DNA of 64,000 nt from Anas platyrhynchos (GCF_047663525.1 NC_092606.1:4090501-4154500), one strand, 5' to 3'; positions 29,301 through 42,567 are shown, counted from the stretch's first letter. Notes: generated by a model from the letters alone, not told the origin. Numbers and translations are program-made.

Positions 29301-32300
29301 TGTGAAAGAGGAAGAACAGTCAGTCTCCTAGGAATCTCTGAGACATGAGAGGGATATACTTGCCAGATGTTGAGTGTTTACTATCTGGAACGCCTCCCCC
29401 CGCCCTAACCGGACTTTCTGGCTGCCTTTCCGTGCACCCTGAAATACACCAAGTAACAACATGCAGCTTTTTAAACACTGTTCAGGCACTCCGTACTCAT
29501 GCGTGCTGCAGCGGCAAAAGATGGTTCTGCCAGTCAGAAAAAAAAAGGTGGCGATTCAGAGATTTTCCAGCTGACAGAGCTTCTCTTTGGCTCTGTGCTT
29601 TGGTCTCTGCACTGTCTGGGAGAAGAATGTGCAGTGTCACTGCTCCTGTCATGCTGCTAGCAGCCTAGTGATGCTGGGAAGGGCATTCCTTGAGGCTGTT
29701 TCTTTGGAAAAAAATACTTCTTGGGGGGGGAATCCCTGCTGACTACCAACAATAGGATGCCCTGCGCTCAACTTTATCCTAACGGCTCTCAACAAGATCA
29801 CTGAAGGGCACTGGGGTGAATGAGCTTAGTCAAATTAAGGAAGGAGGGAGCAGGGACAAAGGAATGAGATAAAATCTAGGAGGAAATACCCAGCTAGATA
29901 CCAACAGAATGTATGCCAGGCATGGGGCAGTCGCACAAAGGGAAAGGACAGAGAATCAGATGGTAAAAAGAGTAGGACATTTCTTGACCTCATGAGCACA
30001 GTGTGGGTGCAATCCCAGCCACCATTCATAAACTCCCCTATTACTTAAGACAATTAAGACCATTAAAACAAACACCAGGAGTGAGCTGGACTGTCAAAGG
30101 ACAAACAGAAGCATATGATACTGGAAGCTGTTATTTCTTCAACACTGCTCTTTATTTTGCAGGGACCATAGAACTCTGTCAGGGCCTGAACAATCCCAAA
30201 CACACACACCAGGAACATGGGAAATCCTTTTCCAAGGTGGAACAAATAATAGCCAGTTTGGAAAAAGGATTTGCTGGGAAAACACAAGGGAAATGCAAGA
30301 CTGCAGCCTGCTTTGAAAACATAAATGAGATGTCACTGATTTGAAATGTGTGGGCTACAGATGCTTGAAAGGAGCGAGAGAGCAGAGTTCCATTCTAGCC
30401 CTGCACTGTAAGAAGCTAACCAATAAAAATGGTAGATGGTGTCCCATTCACTATCATCAAGCTAATCATTGAAGAAACAGCTTGCTTCTTGCTCAATGTG
30501 TCCTTAAAGACCTGACCTTGGAGACTCAATACGAGCAGAACTGTGCTTTGTAGGGATGTAATCCAGTTGCTGGCTTTTGAGAGCTGTACCCACTGAGTCT
30601 GTGGGATTTCTCTGGACACTGCACTGTTCATTTTGATGTACTTACACGTAACTGGCATTTAATCAATCCTCCTCTTTCAAGGAGCCCTGGTGCAACCCAC
30701 CTGCACAACGCCATGTCCCGTGGCATTCATAAATGGGGCGTTCAAAAGTCAGGCTGTCACACCTAAGTGCAAAAAGGCATCAGTGGCACTCAAGCTGCAT
30801 CATAATCAACTCCAGAGAGATAAAGTACTAAGCTCACAAATATCACCTCTGCACAGTCTCATTTACAACCTACCACTGAGCTGACGGATGGTAAGAAACA
30901 TCCTGCAGGACTGAGAGGTGTTTTTCCAAATGGAGTTGACGAGAATAGGCTCAGCTAATGATTCTTTGATGTAGCTTTTTATACGGCATCGTTGATATAA
31001 GTTTTATGGATGCAGTTGCTATAACAACATAATGCACAGTGGTTAAATATAGCACCTCCTATTTTCCACTCAGTTTGCTCTGCCCTAAGCAGACAAGGAC
31101 TATTCTTTACTGTTCTAGCTGGGATGAAATGGATTTGATTGCTTGCTGAAGAAAACAAGTGGTACAGTCCTGCCTCCCCCTCACAAAGACCATTCTCCAC
31201 CTTAAGCAAGCCAACAACAAAATCAACAGCCCTCCTTTTGCTAGGCTACTGGACAAGAGGGCTTGTATAAAATCAAAACATGCAATGACGTGCAGAACTA
31301 AAACTTCTTGATATTCCATGTGATGTCAGTGCAAACGCTGTCATTTCAAATAGCAGGAAAGAGAGGTTGTCAAACATTCCTGTCACGTAGTATTTACCAC
31401 ACTTGTTATCGTAGTGCCTCACTACTGACCCAATGCTGAGAAAGGGAGCTAAGTGATGGTGATGTCACTCGAGACCTTCTCTTCCTTGTGGGTGTGTGTA
31501 CAGGTTCCAGCCTCTCTTGGCCATAGGGAAGCTCCTATTGTGGGGATAAGGGAATGATGTTGCCAAGTCAAGGCCACAGGGAAAGAAACGGAGCTAGAGG
31601 CCTGTGTCCAATTCTCCCTTCTTTGCTGTAGTGTTTTGCTTTGTTTTGTTTTCCAGTCTGGGAGGCAGAACTGAAATACTCCCAGGGGAGAATTAAATCA
31701 AATAGAGATCTCTGTTCCTCAGCAATCCTCCTTTTTTTTTTTTTTTTTTTTTTTTTTCCCTTATTTTTCCCTTGCAAAGGAATAAATCCACCCTCGAACT
31801 CTGGCATGGCACAGATCTGAAGCCTAAGCACGTAACAGCAGTTGGGACTCCCCACAAGGTGTCAAGAGGATGTTTGGTGCAAGTGTAAGGCACACTGCTT
31901 CCAAGTAGTTCCTGCTCCTCTAAACGCAGCCTCTGTCCCAGACCCTAGGAAGGATATTTACACCCTTAGCGGATAATGCCAAGCCATCTGCTCAGTTATG
32001 ACCATTTCCTGAACTGTTTTGTTCCTTGATGCTGTTCGATACTTTCTATCTCCTGAAGCAAGGACTTATAGGTTGGATATGTCCTGTTGTACCTCTGCTT
32101 CTGCAGCAAGAAACCTCTTAGTGGGCATAAGGCAGATCCTCCCTAGACTGGGAGCATCCCAAAGACCTGGGGATCGCGGCACCAGCCCTCTGCTTCACTC
32201 TTTCCACTTACAACCACAGTGGACTTACAACCACAGTGGAGGCAGAACCCTGCAGACCTTGTTTAAAGATGGTTAATAAATACATTGCACATGATACCGG

Positions 32301-35300
32301 GAGGGAAGAGTTCATTTGCCTTTTTCTTGCCATGTAGCACTGGGGCCCTGGGGGCAGCAAGCACTGTTTTGCAAAGCCCTGCTAGCAGGGAGGTATGTGA
32401 GAAGCCTCGGCATATGCTCCCAGTGCTGCCTGCACTAGCTGATACGCGAGAATTCATCAGGGTACTGAAAATCAGGAGCGATACAGTCACGCTCTACTTC
32501 CTCCATGACACAAACTGAAAAATAATGAGAGCAAGCAAGCCACTAAAAATAAACTTAACCTTTCAGTGGCCACAGCATCACCCCTGCCAAACACAAATGA
32601 CTGGGCTGCCATGCTTATTTCTGCTGATTCAGGACCGGAAAAGAGACAAGACACAAACCAGTCCTTAATTACTGAGAGCTGCTTATACCCCAGTGGCCAT
32701 TATCAGCAGACATCTCATCTGCCCAGGACAATATTCTGCTGTAGACTAAGGACTAATACAAAGATCTGAGCTCAAGGTGCTTGCAGATAATGAATACTTC
32801 CTAGTAACAAGAAAAAGGTTAATAGCCCCGGTGCTCGCTCAGGAAACCTAAAGTGCGAAGGTGGGAAAGTGATTTCTGCACAGCTACAAAGCAAGACAGC
32901 AGAAGAGCTGGAATCAAAATCGAGAGCTCTTCCTAAACACTGCCTACACAGTTCAGCTGCTAGCTTGTTTTCCCTGTATCTCTTCAGGATGTAGGGGAAC
33001 ACCTCACAGTCTTTCCTCTATTCCTGTTTGCTGGCCGTATGAAGACTGAAAAGCAAACACTGAGGTTCAGGCAGCTGGAAGCTCTGCCCTCCCTCTGTGC
33101 CAACAGCATGAGCACTGGCCATCAATCTTTGTCCTTCAGTTGCTCCTCAAACAACATTGTGCTGCAAAGCATCTCCCTGCTTAATGCAAACAAACACACC
33201 GTTTGCTTTAACTTCACCTCCTTTCTTTCTGTTAGGATATTTCAGGAGTTGCTGGAAAAGGACATGATCTCCTCTAACACTGAGTTCTAGGCATCGGATA
33301 GGATCAAAAACTCTCAGCATCTTCCCAGAGGAGCTCGGTGGGTCACATAAGGGTTATATGGCACTGCTGCTTTCGTCAGGCAAGTGACAAAGGCAAATGA
33401 CTGTGATGTTGGAGAGCCAGAGTTATTTGAATTGCACAGATGATTCAGAAAACAAATGTGTGCTAAAAATACAAGATATACTTGCAAAGAGTTCCTCTCA
33501 TACCTGGAAAAGGCAGGGGCAGCTCTGGGGGAGATCTCTCTAGGACACAATAAAGTCTGAATGAACAGACAGTTAAAATACAGTTGTCTTGTCAGGAAAC
33601 ATTTGGGTAATTTTAATACAGGAGATTTTAGTCTAGCATCCTTCCTACATCACAGCACAGAGACAGAGGCTCTCCGAATTTAAAGAATAAAGCGGTAAAA
33701 CAATCAATTGACTTACAAGGAACAGTAAATAGGAACTGTTCTAGGGAAAGAGCAATGTCCTTGGCCCAAAGTGGTAAATGCAGATACCCAGATGGGATGG
33801 CAACATCCTCTGGAACAATGGTGCAGACCTCTTCAAAATCCACCAACGAGCCCCAGCTCTGGCATCAGCTATTCACACACTCTACTCAAACAAGAAATGA
33901 AAAGTTATCTGTTACATATTTTAGTGGAATTGCATCCACTACACAGTGCTAGGAATCAGGAGGTCCTGGTGGATCACTGGGATCAAGAAAAAGAAGAGCA
34001 GAAGAGGCCCCAAGGAAAGGAAGACTAGCAAAGCACCAGCAGGTGGATTAATAAAGGATGCTGTGGGTCATTTACAACACTGTGGGAATTCCTCCAAATA
34101 GTATCATGTCCCATGGCCTGGAACTCAGGTGTAACAACAAAGTTAAAACTTCTGTTGTCTCTAGCTAGTCATTATCTGCTGACACACAAACACCCCGTTC
34201 ACTTGCTGTAACACTACAGCGAGGCCTCCAACAAAAACATGCAGAACACTGTACCTTAAAGCAGTGTAAAGAGAAATGTGGTTAGCATGACCACTCACTC
34301 CTCCTGCATCAAAGCTTACCACCTGCAAAACAAAACCACAGAAACAATAAACGTTTTGAAGAAAGAGACAGCACAGTAACCAACTTCAACATCTAAAGCA
34401 GCACTGCCCCAGCCCATTGTCTCCAGAGAGTTGTTTTTGTGTTGCACAACAAAGCCTTGTGTGTGAACTCATGCTATAGAAACACAACTAAACAAGTCAG
34501 TGAAGACACTTGGGAACCAATGACTACCTAGTCTAAGAGCTTAAACAACAGGAAAAGGAGAAGTATCATGTTCCCAGTGGCAGGATGCACTTGTTACCTA
34601 TGGTCCAAAGGCTACTTTCAGCTACTTTCAGAGTCTTGACCCAAATGGTCCAGCTCCCATGAATCACTTTTGGATCTGAGAACGTACCAGAATGCCTGTG
34701 GATTGCAAGGTGAAGGCTATAGTTTGCTGTGTTGTGAGCCAGGACATATTGCTCTAACAACAACACCACAATTTTGTATTATTGTCCTGATTGTAACGAG
34801 GTTTCATCACAGGATAACATAGTGATAAAATAATCTGATATGAGAAGAAGCCTTTTTAAAGAATTGTCTGACTACACTTTTTGTACAGCCAAGTCAGGCT
34901 GTTAGCTGAATGAGGTCGTGTTGTTTTTTTTGCTTCTCTGCAGGGAGAAACGGGCACTTCATAACGCAGAAGTAATGTGTGAATGCAGCATTAACAAGTC
35001 ACTGTCCAAAGCACAGAGCACCCTTGCCTCCCAGCCCTCAAACCTACCAGTAACGTATTAGGGGTGAAGCATCCACCATAAGGGCTCACTCTGCCCAGTA
35101 CTGTGAAGAGAGTATTTAAAATAACCCAGAAGACAAACTGGCAGCACAGAGTGTAGAGCAGGCAGGGTATTTGTGGTGCTACTTGTATGCTTTCCAGATG
35201 GTGAACAGCCTAAAGTTAGGTTTTCACTGTGCAAGAGGCCAAGCAGCAGAGTTCTTCACAGCTCCCTTCCCTGTGACCAGGAAGAAATTACAGCCTCCCT

Positions 35301-38300
35301 ACATTTCAATCAATATCTGCTTCCTTGCCAGCTTGTTCTCTCTTCAGGGAAGGAAATGCTATTGCCTTGCTTAGTCACCACAGCTCCCTTCTCAAAATCT
35401 ATTCTTTAAGCAGGGCCTGAAGTACTGGGTTAAAGATCAAGGGAAGATCAAAAGCTACCCTGCCCGTCCTGCAACTTTCTACTCCACCCTCCAACAGGAG
35501 AGGCCCTCAAACACAGGAGATATTGTGTAAAGAGAGAGAGGAAACACAGAGACAGTGATAAGAAACACTTCAAAAAACAAAAACTCCAGACAAACCTGCT
35601 TATAAACCCACCCACCCAGTACAAGTCCGCAGTTAGACTTTCCACTTTGCTCAGTGGCTGTAGCAATGTTGCTACCCAGCAGCAGGGTTATTCATTACCA
35701 GCAGGAAGTCAGGGGACCCAAAGTGGTTTTGTTCAGGTTCTAAGAAGCATTTCCTGGTCATCCCCTTTATAAGAAAAATTATGTCTTCTGCTTTGGCTGC
35801 TTTTTTTGCACATTACCTGAGAGGCTCACTGCAGGGACTGCATGCTCTGGCATGGTACTCAGGCCTCCCTAGGATTATCAGCTTTCTGAGCAACTCATCT
35901 GGGAAAGATGTTATTAAATTCTGCACAGTTCAGGGAGCCAGCATAGCACCGTGTATTTTACAGATAAGAAAAGACATCCTTGAAATCACTTCTACCTAGA
36001 GTGGCACTCTCCTAAAATGGCAATGTATTCATCTCACCGCCGGCAGAATAAATTCCTGAGCAGGTGATTAACAGCGTGAGTCTGCTCGGGGTTGGGCTCG
36101 CACTAAACCTTTTAACTAAACAGGGACAAAGAGAGGTTTTGTCTCTTCTGCCTGACCATTTATGTCCATTTAACCTGTACAAATATAACATCTTTGAGAT
36201 TACTACTCTGCTGTCAAACATGGTTGAAATTGGCTAATGGGCTCTAAAGTCTTTTGAAACATGCACATGCACACACACAAATACAATTGCAGTACTCTTG
36301 TTTCCTTGGGAAACCAAGCTAAAAACTCAAGGCAAGCCAAAGTACACATTTTCTCTTCTATGGGGAACATGAGAGAACAAAACAAAGACCAAGATAAGAG
36401 ACTGCAGTGAGCAGATGAAATAAGCCGAACGCTGTTTTGACAAAACTGGCTCAGGCCAATTTTTGGGTTAGGAAACTTTGTGTTGGGAGCACGAAGCTGA
36501 GTTAGTAAATATTCTTGATGTGGAAATTATCTGTTCAGAAACACCTTTGGAGGTTTTCCTTCTCCACATCTGTTTTGAAATAGGAGCTGCTGTTCTTAGT
36601 GCTGCTGCAGTTATATAACAGCTGAACCAACTAAAGGGATCGCATGAAGTTAATTTTCAAATGATGTTGTCTAATTTACTGTTAGGACATTTGCAACTGA
36701 ATAGCCTACCTCCTCTGTATACAAACCTGTGCGCACAATTACCTGCACACTGACCTGGCCACAGTGGCATTCACTTTACCTGCAGAGAGGTCATCTTTGA
36801 AACACTGGCCCTTGCCCTTAGATCCTTCAGGCTGACCCTGACCGAGTTGTCCCACCTATGTGGAGCTTCTAGGTCTGTGGTCTAAAGAGGGCATCGATTC
36901 CGCAGCATCACTGTGGTGCTCCTTAAAGCAGGCTCCTTAAGCAAGACTTAAAGCAGGCAGCAATCACATGGAAATATATTCCTCTGGCTTCAGGGATTAA
37001 TTTCATTGATAACAAATCTGAATTTCTTTCTCACATGCTAAAGATATTTTCACATGGGAGCATTTGCTTCTTCCACGTGGTGCAGCTAGCTGGTGTGCTT
37101 GCTTTGAACACTTAACCTGAACCAGGCTGCTGAGGAAATCAAGCAAACAATCAGGGCAGGATGAAAAAACCTGAACATCTTGAAACTGTCTGGGTTAAAA
37201 ACAGGCTTAGCAAGTTCTGGGAGCAAAAGGCTAGGATAGGAAATACACTTGATGTGGAAATTATTGCTCAATGAAATCTTCAGGGCAAGAGGGAGTTCCC
37301 TCCCCACACCTGTTCTGAAATGGGAGCTGCTGCCATTGGTGTTGCTGGGTTTTCTTCTGGGTGACCTTGGTATTCAGGAAATAGAGCTTTCACTAGTGGA
37401 AACTAGAGCAGCAGCCAAGACAAACAGGTCCACAAATCCCTTCCGGAGGGGGGAGAGCACAGAGGAAATTACTCAATTGCAAGCAGAAGAGAAAACTCCT
37501 GAGAGGTCTGTAGTCCATGCTCCCTCTACATACCATGTGTATTGGAGAAGAAAAGCACTCAAAGCTGTGGGTCTCCCTCACTCTTTCTGGCATCATCTAG
37601 TGCTTCAAACAGAGAACACATCTGCTCAAGTACACTGGTGGGGATAGTAATGTCTCTTTCTTTTTCAAAGAGGGCCATCTCATAAAATGCTACAGCAAGA
37701 AGCTCCGTTTCTAATGTCTTTCCTCTGAGCATCATGTCATAGTCCCAATTTACACTGCAGAAACCAGTGACATTCAAGCTCCCTTTGATCCTTGATTGTG
37801 AGGGTGTTTTTTTGGAGATGTTTCTTATTGCTAGAGAAGCTAAAGATTAAAAAGAATGGACAATTGGATGACAGAAAAAAAAATAATCAAACGCTATCAA
37901 CAATCCAAGGTCTGTTGTATTTGAACAGCGAAAGTCTAATCCACATATCGATTCTTAGAACAAAAGGTTCGAGGGGTCTTCCACTCACAAATCCTAAAGC
38001 ACACTTCAGGAGACTGCAGCATAGGTGAAGAAGGGAGGAAAAGGGATACCAAAGTCTGTCCCAGCTTTTCTGCCTTCACTCGGCAAACTCCACATGCTTC
38101 ACTGCATATCCAGTGTTCTGTAAAAGCACTGAAAACTGTGTATAAACATCAAACATTCAATGCTCCTGAATTTTAGGGGAGTGTGGAGTTCAAGATCCAA
38201 ACATCAAAGCTGAACTCACCCTCTCAGCTCCTACTTGGATGCCATTTGTAGAAAAGTCTGACTTTCTTGAATGATTTGGAGCTGACCAAAGACAATGGGA

Positions 38301-40537
38301 CTCTTCCACAAGCAGCTGAATGGATGTTTCCATCAGTCTGTAGTGGTTGGCATCTTATAAGAATGCAGTATTGCTGAATGCTGGTCTTGGCACTGCATCT
38401 GCCCCAAACACAGTCTGTATGTTACCTCCTAACCTAAGCTCTGCTATCATCAAACCTGAGATCCTGAAGAGTAGAATTTCATAGACTAGAGGCTGCCTGG
38501 GGCCCGCACTGTACTATATAACTTGTTTTTTACACACCAAATACTTTCTAATACGGACTGAGACATCCTTGGCTGCCTCTCCTGGTACCACTGGCTTTTG
38601 CTTAGAAATACAGCAGGCAGGAAATCATTTCCAAGGTCTATAAATTAGTTTTGGCATTGAGTACACCAACCATTAGTTTCTGTGCCTGCACTATTTAATA
38701 TACAGCTTGGATGAAATCTGTCCCTGTAGCTCTCAAAAAGATTGAGTTACTCTTGGACTTCCAGGGCAATTGAGGAAATGAGTAACTATGCAATGGAACA
38801 AAAATATGCATAGCATGGTGTAACTCCATGCCTTGCAATCTTTCCTTTCGGACACGTCGGAATTACAGCCTGCTTCTCCACTGCCAGATGACACACGTGT
38901 TTCTGTAAATAAAAGATATCATTGTCTACGATAAGACTATAGGGAGAGCTGGGGAAAGTTGTTCCATTGGGATAGCTAAGACAATGTATGTCTTCCAATC
39001 ATGTGAACTCCACTGTTAGCTTGGTGGGTTTGAAGCTCTGTTAACTTACATTTTAACAAGGTTCTGTTAATGTTTTAAGTTAATTCTATCAATTTCAACA
39101 TTACTGAAAAATAGACTCAGTTTACCCTTCAAGACAAGCCCATTGTTTCAGAACAGCAGAGATGCTCAAAGACTGGCAAACAACAAGTTCTGAAGTTTTA
39201 AAATGCTGAATGTTGGACACAGGCAATTAGGTGCTTGCTTTCCATTCTTGGCAAACTAGGTCTGTTCCTTCCTGAAAGGTATTACAGCAGACACCTGAGA
39301 CCTGCGTGATTATTTGTGACAAAATAATGCAAGTTTACAGAGTGCTTCATTACCATCATTCCCATGAAGATGCTTCAGGGGCCACTGATGCTGCTGACAT
39401 GTTCTGCTACAGCAATTTGTCCTCACTGCTGCTCAGGGAACTGCTGAGGGAATGCAATGGGCCTGCCACAGTGCTCCTCATTACTAAAGCTACACCCTCC
39501 ACCAGCAGCACAGCAGGGTGAGCACTAGTGGTTGTGCATGTTTCTTACTTTGAAACCCCCACACTGGAGTTTACAGCTCATGCTATGTAAGTGCCAGACT
39601 CCTGCCTTCTCCAGCACAAACAGCTTGAGTTTAATTTCCTCTGAGGCAAAGATCTAACCCTCTCTAACCATCTAGAGAAAGTTTGAGTGTTTTCAGAGTT
39701 TCTGCTGGGATTCTGGTGCACTTGTCCTAGTGCCCTGGAGAGTCACAAACATGCAATACAAATCCTCTTGTGTTAGGAGCTTTCAGATCAGATTAAAACT
39801 TTTCTATTCATTGGATCAAAAGGCACAAAAGGACTCCAGGAAAACTGGATTTTTCTCTGTGCACAGCAATGTATTTCATGGAAAATTAAACATAGAATCA
39901 ATACAGAATTGGACGCATGTTGCTGTTTTTCTTTCTTTTGGGGTTTTCATGCTACAGGAGATGTGGCTTCTTGTTTTGTAAATTGCTGCAAGGCTTTAAG
40001 GGTTTTGTGATTTTGCTGATCAGTGTGTGACAGCGACTTGCATCACAGCAAGGTTCAACAGAAAATAATGGAGCACAACTTTTTCCGTACCTTTTTCCTG
40101 TTCCGTGGAGAAAAAACTACTCCTAGGAACTGTGGTTCAACACCCTTCAATCCTGACCGGTATGCCTGCTAAACTAGCCTTCTAATAAATGGCTATCAAT
40201 GCACTTCAAATCTAAGCCTAAACCTAAGCCTTATTCCCAGACAGACTTTCTTCATCATCAAAAGCTAGCAACAGTGGCAAAATACTGCTTTAAAATGTTG
40301 AAAACATTTGAGGAGTTACTAAAGCAAAGAAGCAAAACCTTAACTTTGAAGACTTCAAAGAAAGCTTTCAGAGTAAAGGGAAAGCCTAGAACACTAGCTC
40401 AAAAGTACTGTGGAAACTGCCCATGCAGAAGGAAATTTCACATTACCAGGTTGATGTTATTGTCTTCTATATGCTTCAGCACAAAGGCAGCAAGGAGCTG
40501 TGTGTCCCATTCAACAGAAGGATTATCTGGAAGATCC
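20315..40537 (-). CDS. PIGL: PIGL, last five coding exons (partial gene)
   Basis: N-acetylglucosaminyl-phosphatidylinositol de-N-acetylase: an ER-membrane enzyme that deacetylates GlcNAc-PI, the second step of GPI-anchor synthesis. Minus-strand exons: 40537-40447, 34322-34255, 26158-26127, 21365-21232, 20413-20315 (stop TAA at 20317-20315), all with AG/GT borders and consistent phases. Joined, they give 141 residues from the split Arg onward, exactly the length of human R112-L252. Landmarks in order: [25 protein letters not shown] with the two metal-site histidines of the PIG-L/LmbE family; [38 protein letters not shown] and FSRYM at the C-terminus. Exon borders match human exons 3-7 (known splice points c.336 and c.427). 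The first two exons, carrying the membrane anchor and the HPDDE motif, were not found and probably lie beyond 64000. Confidence 0.93.
26127..26158 (-). CDS. PIGL: PIGL 32-nt micro-exon
   Basis: Acceptor TTCATTCGCAG and donor GAAG|GTATGT bound 32 nt encoding [10 protein letters not shown] with one base shared at each end, completing Arg and Gly codons of the neighbouring exons. It corresponds to human ALHSEGKLPK (exon 5). The Leu matches human Leu167, the site of the recurrent CHIME-syndrome change. Without this exon the reading frame between the flanking exons breaks. Confidence 0.9.
28461..28483 (+). repeat. Poly(T) run
   Basis: About 23 T residues ending in TTTCCAG. A purine-rich GA repeat sits 270 bp upstream (about 28172-28195). 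Both are intronic in PIGL. Confidence 0.85.
31732..31757 (+). repeat. Poly(T) run
   Basis: About 26 T residues, poly(A) on the PIGL strand. No retrocopy was recognised beside it. Confidence 0.85.
32206..32239 (+). repeat. 17-bp perfect tandem duplication
   Basis: ACTTACAACCACAGTGG occurs twice in immediate succession (32206-32222, 32223-32239) within a PIGL intron. Confidence 0.9.
32838..32945 (-). repeat. MIR/CORE-SINE-like relic
   Basis: Contains the MIR-like order: GGTGGGAAAGTGATTTCTGC, CACAGCTACAAAGCAAGACAG, GAAGAGCTGGAATCAAAATC, GAGAGCTCTTCC. This resembles the reverse MIR core (gaggttaagtgacttgccca … cagagctgggattcgaaccc). Old and diverged. Confidence 0.45.
36464..36610 (+). repeat. 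Diverged duplicate segment, copy A
   Basis: Shares an ordered set of blocks with 37190-37350: GGGTTA…, GGGAGC, CTTGATGTGGAAATTAT, CCACAYCTGTTYTGAAATRG and GAGCTGCTG. It sits in the PIGL intron between exons 3 and 4. It could be two copies of an unrecognised interspersed repeat or an old tandem duplication. Confidence 0.65.
37190..37350 (+). repeat. Diverged duplicate segment, copy B
   Basis: Partner of 36464-36610, about 730 bp downstream in the same orientation, with small insertions and deletions between the shared blocks. Confidence 0.65.
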
Positions 40538-41127
40538 CTAAAAAATGAGAAGTGCAATTAGTCACTCAACTCCTGAGAACTTTACAAAGACTATGCCAGA
40601 AAAGAGAGATGCTCTTATCAGAGACTGAAATCAAGAAAAACTTATTTACCATATAAAACCACCAAACCTTACTTAAGAGTCTTACAAGCTTGTATACTGC
40701 TGGGGTTGGAAGTGAACCAACAGAGAACACCCTTCTCATAGAAGCTCTCTCGTACCATTATGGTAGACTTTCTAACTGCTTTACCCCAAGCAACACCTAT
40801 TTTGTTCAATAATTCCTGTTCTCTGTTCATTGCTGTCAAATTTCTCTCTATATACACAAAGAAATAACTACTAGATCTTTATTTAAAAGACCTTTCAAAA
40901 CTCATTTACCCCAGAGACTTTCCAATTGTAATCTACTGGTGAATTACATATGAAAAGTAACAATCAAAGTGCTACTCCTTTGTACAGGAATAATCCATTA
41001 ACCTCAACCAAAGGACAACATAGCAGTAATTACATTGCATGGATTTGATAGTAGTTTTTCATCTTTTTTTTTTTTTTTTAATCTGTGCATACCAACTCAT
41101 CTGTGACTGAAAACTCTGCCTGGGTAT

Positions 41128-41185
41128 TTCAGATTGCAAGCTCCTAGGGGCAGGGACCATGAGCCAAATGCTCATGGTCCTACAT
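41128..41185. repeat. Possible L2/CR1-type LINE 3' tail with hairpin
   Basis: CAGATTGCAAGCTCCTAGGG followed by GCAGGGACCATG resembles the 3' ends of ancient L2/CR1-like LINEs. It is followed by a perfect 11-bp inverted repeat (41154-41164 and 41170-41180, loop CAAAT). The family assignment is tentative; the hairpin is seen directly. Confidence 0.4.
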
Positions 41186-42299
41186 GTGTTTCTACACTAA
41201 TAACACCAGGAAGCCAACAGAATTATTCCGTATTTACACAACTGAGAGCTGAATTTGACCCCCCCAGTAATTATGTATGAATGATGCCAAGAAAACACTG
41301 CTTGCAAAGTTAGGTTATTAGTAACAGCAGCATAACGTGCAGCTGCTAAAGACCAATGATGACATGTTAAACTGGTCTTTTTCTCAGACCTTTTCCGTCC
41401 TCTGATAGTCTGATAATTGCTGTGAGGTGGTTTAGCAAAAATGACTACACAGCCTTCTCACACAGACACACCAGGTTGGACTCTGAACTGATCCAGCTGT
41501 TTGCTTCAGTGAGCAGCGGCGCCACTTCCCAACACTCTTAGTGCCTTGCTGACTCCCAAGACAGCAAGAACTCTAACATCTGCAACAGAACAACAGGAAA
41601 ATGTCTCCTTGGCACATTCCAAAATAAAGCTCAGCCTGGGTTTTCGTGAGAGGCCTTCTGGCCACAGATTTTCCCCCTGTTAATAGTAGTTGTAGTAAAA
41701 GGAGGAGCCTGAAGTACAAACTGACCATTAGGTTGTTGAACACTGTATTACATACCCATGTTCAGCACGGGCCAAAATAACGTGCTGTTAAAAACCCCTG
41801 CAACAAGAGACAGTGTTTCTATAGTAATAACATTTTACCATTCTAGTTATGGTCTCGGTAGTGACATTACCAGCAACAGAAATTTTTTCTTTTTTGCCAT
41901 TCCCTCTTGTGTAGACAGCATCCTCATCTGGTGTATACAAGGCGCTGAATTTCGTCACAGGAAAGGTTCTTTGGTACATCTAGTGGCTGTCTTATCAGGT
42001 TAACAAATCTGCATCTAATCTGCTCAAGACAAAAACTTTCACATCTCGTGTTTGAAGATGAAGTGGCCCTGAAGGTATTACAAGTCCCACCATGTCACAG
42101 CAAGCTTTAAACAGAGCGCATTTTAAAAACGTGCTTCAACTAAAATATCCCAAGTAACATGTACACTGAGCAGAGTCTAAGTGCAAGTCTACAAGTGCTC
42201 CAGTTACTTGAATGGTACCTTTGAGGTTGTGTGAAGGCTTAATCGGATAATATTGAAGTGGTAAATTTGTCTAAAAGGGATTCTCCACTGGCCACTTAC

Positions 42300-42567
42300 A
42301 ATGCAAATACCATCGCCCATTTTGGGCAGTGGATATATGGAGCTGTGGAAGAAGCGAAGAGTCTCATTAAAGCAGGAGTGGTGTTCCAACAGCGAGAGGT
42401 CAGAAAAAAAACAGGGCTTGGAATTTATGATGTCCAGGAGGCTCTTGGTGTCATAGCCACTGCACTCAGCTTTATTGGGCTGTCTCCAAAAAGGCTGTTG
42501 GGTAGTGGAGCAGGTTTTAACTAGTTTAGACAGATAAAGATCATCCTCCTTCAATGGAAATGAACAG
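42300..42567 (-). other. 89-codon exon-like ORF inside PIGL intron 2
   Basis: A minus-strand acceptor with a good pyrimidine tract (CCCTTGCCTCCAG) and a consensus donor (TGCATT|GTAAGTGG) enclose 268 nt, one base plus 89 stop-free codons. The product is Cys- and Ser-rich (begins CSFPLKEDDLYLSKLVKTC; includes FWRQPNKAEC and HSSIYPLPKMGDG). I do not recognise it. It could be an alternative PIGL exon, a nested gene, an old repeat or chance; the opposite strand is also open here. Confidence 0.3.

Noticed and set aside
42258-42524. 88-codon plus-strand ORF
   Set aside because: It overlaps the minus-strand exon-like ORF, which has better splice signals. No recognisable protein on plus.
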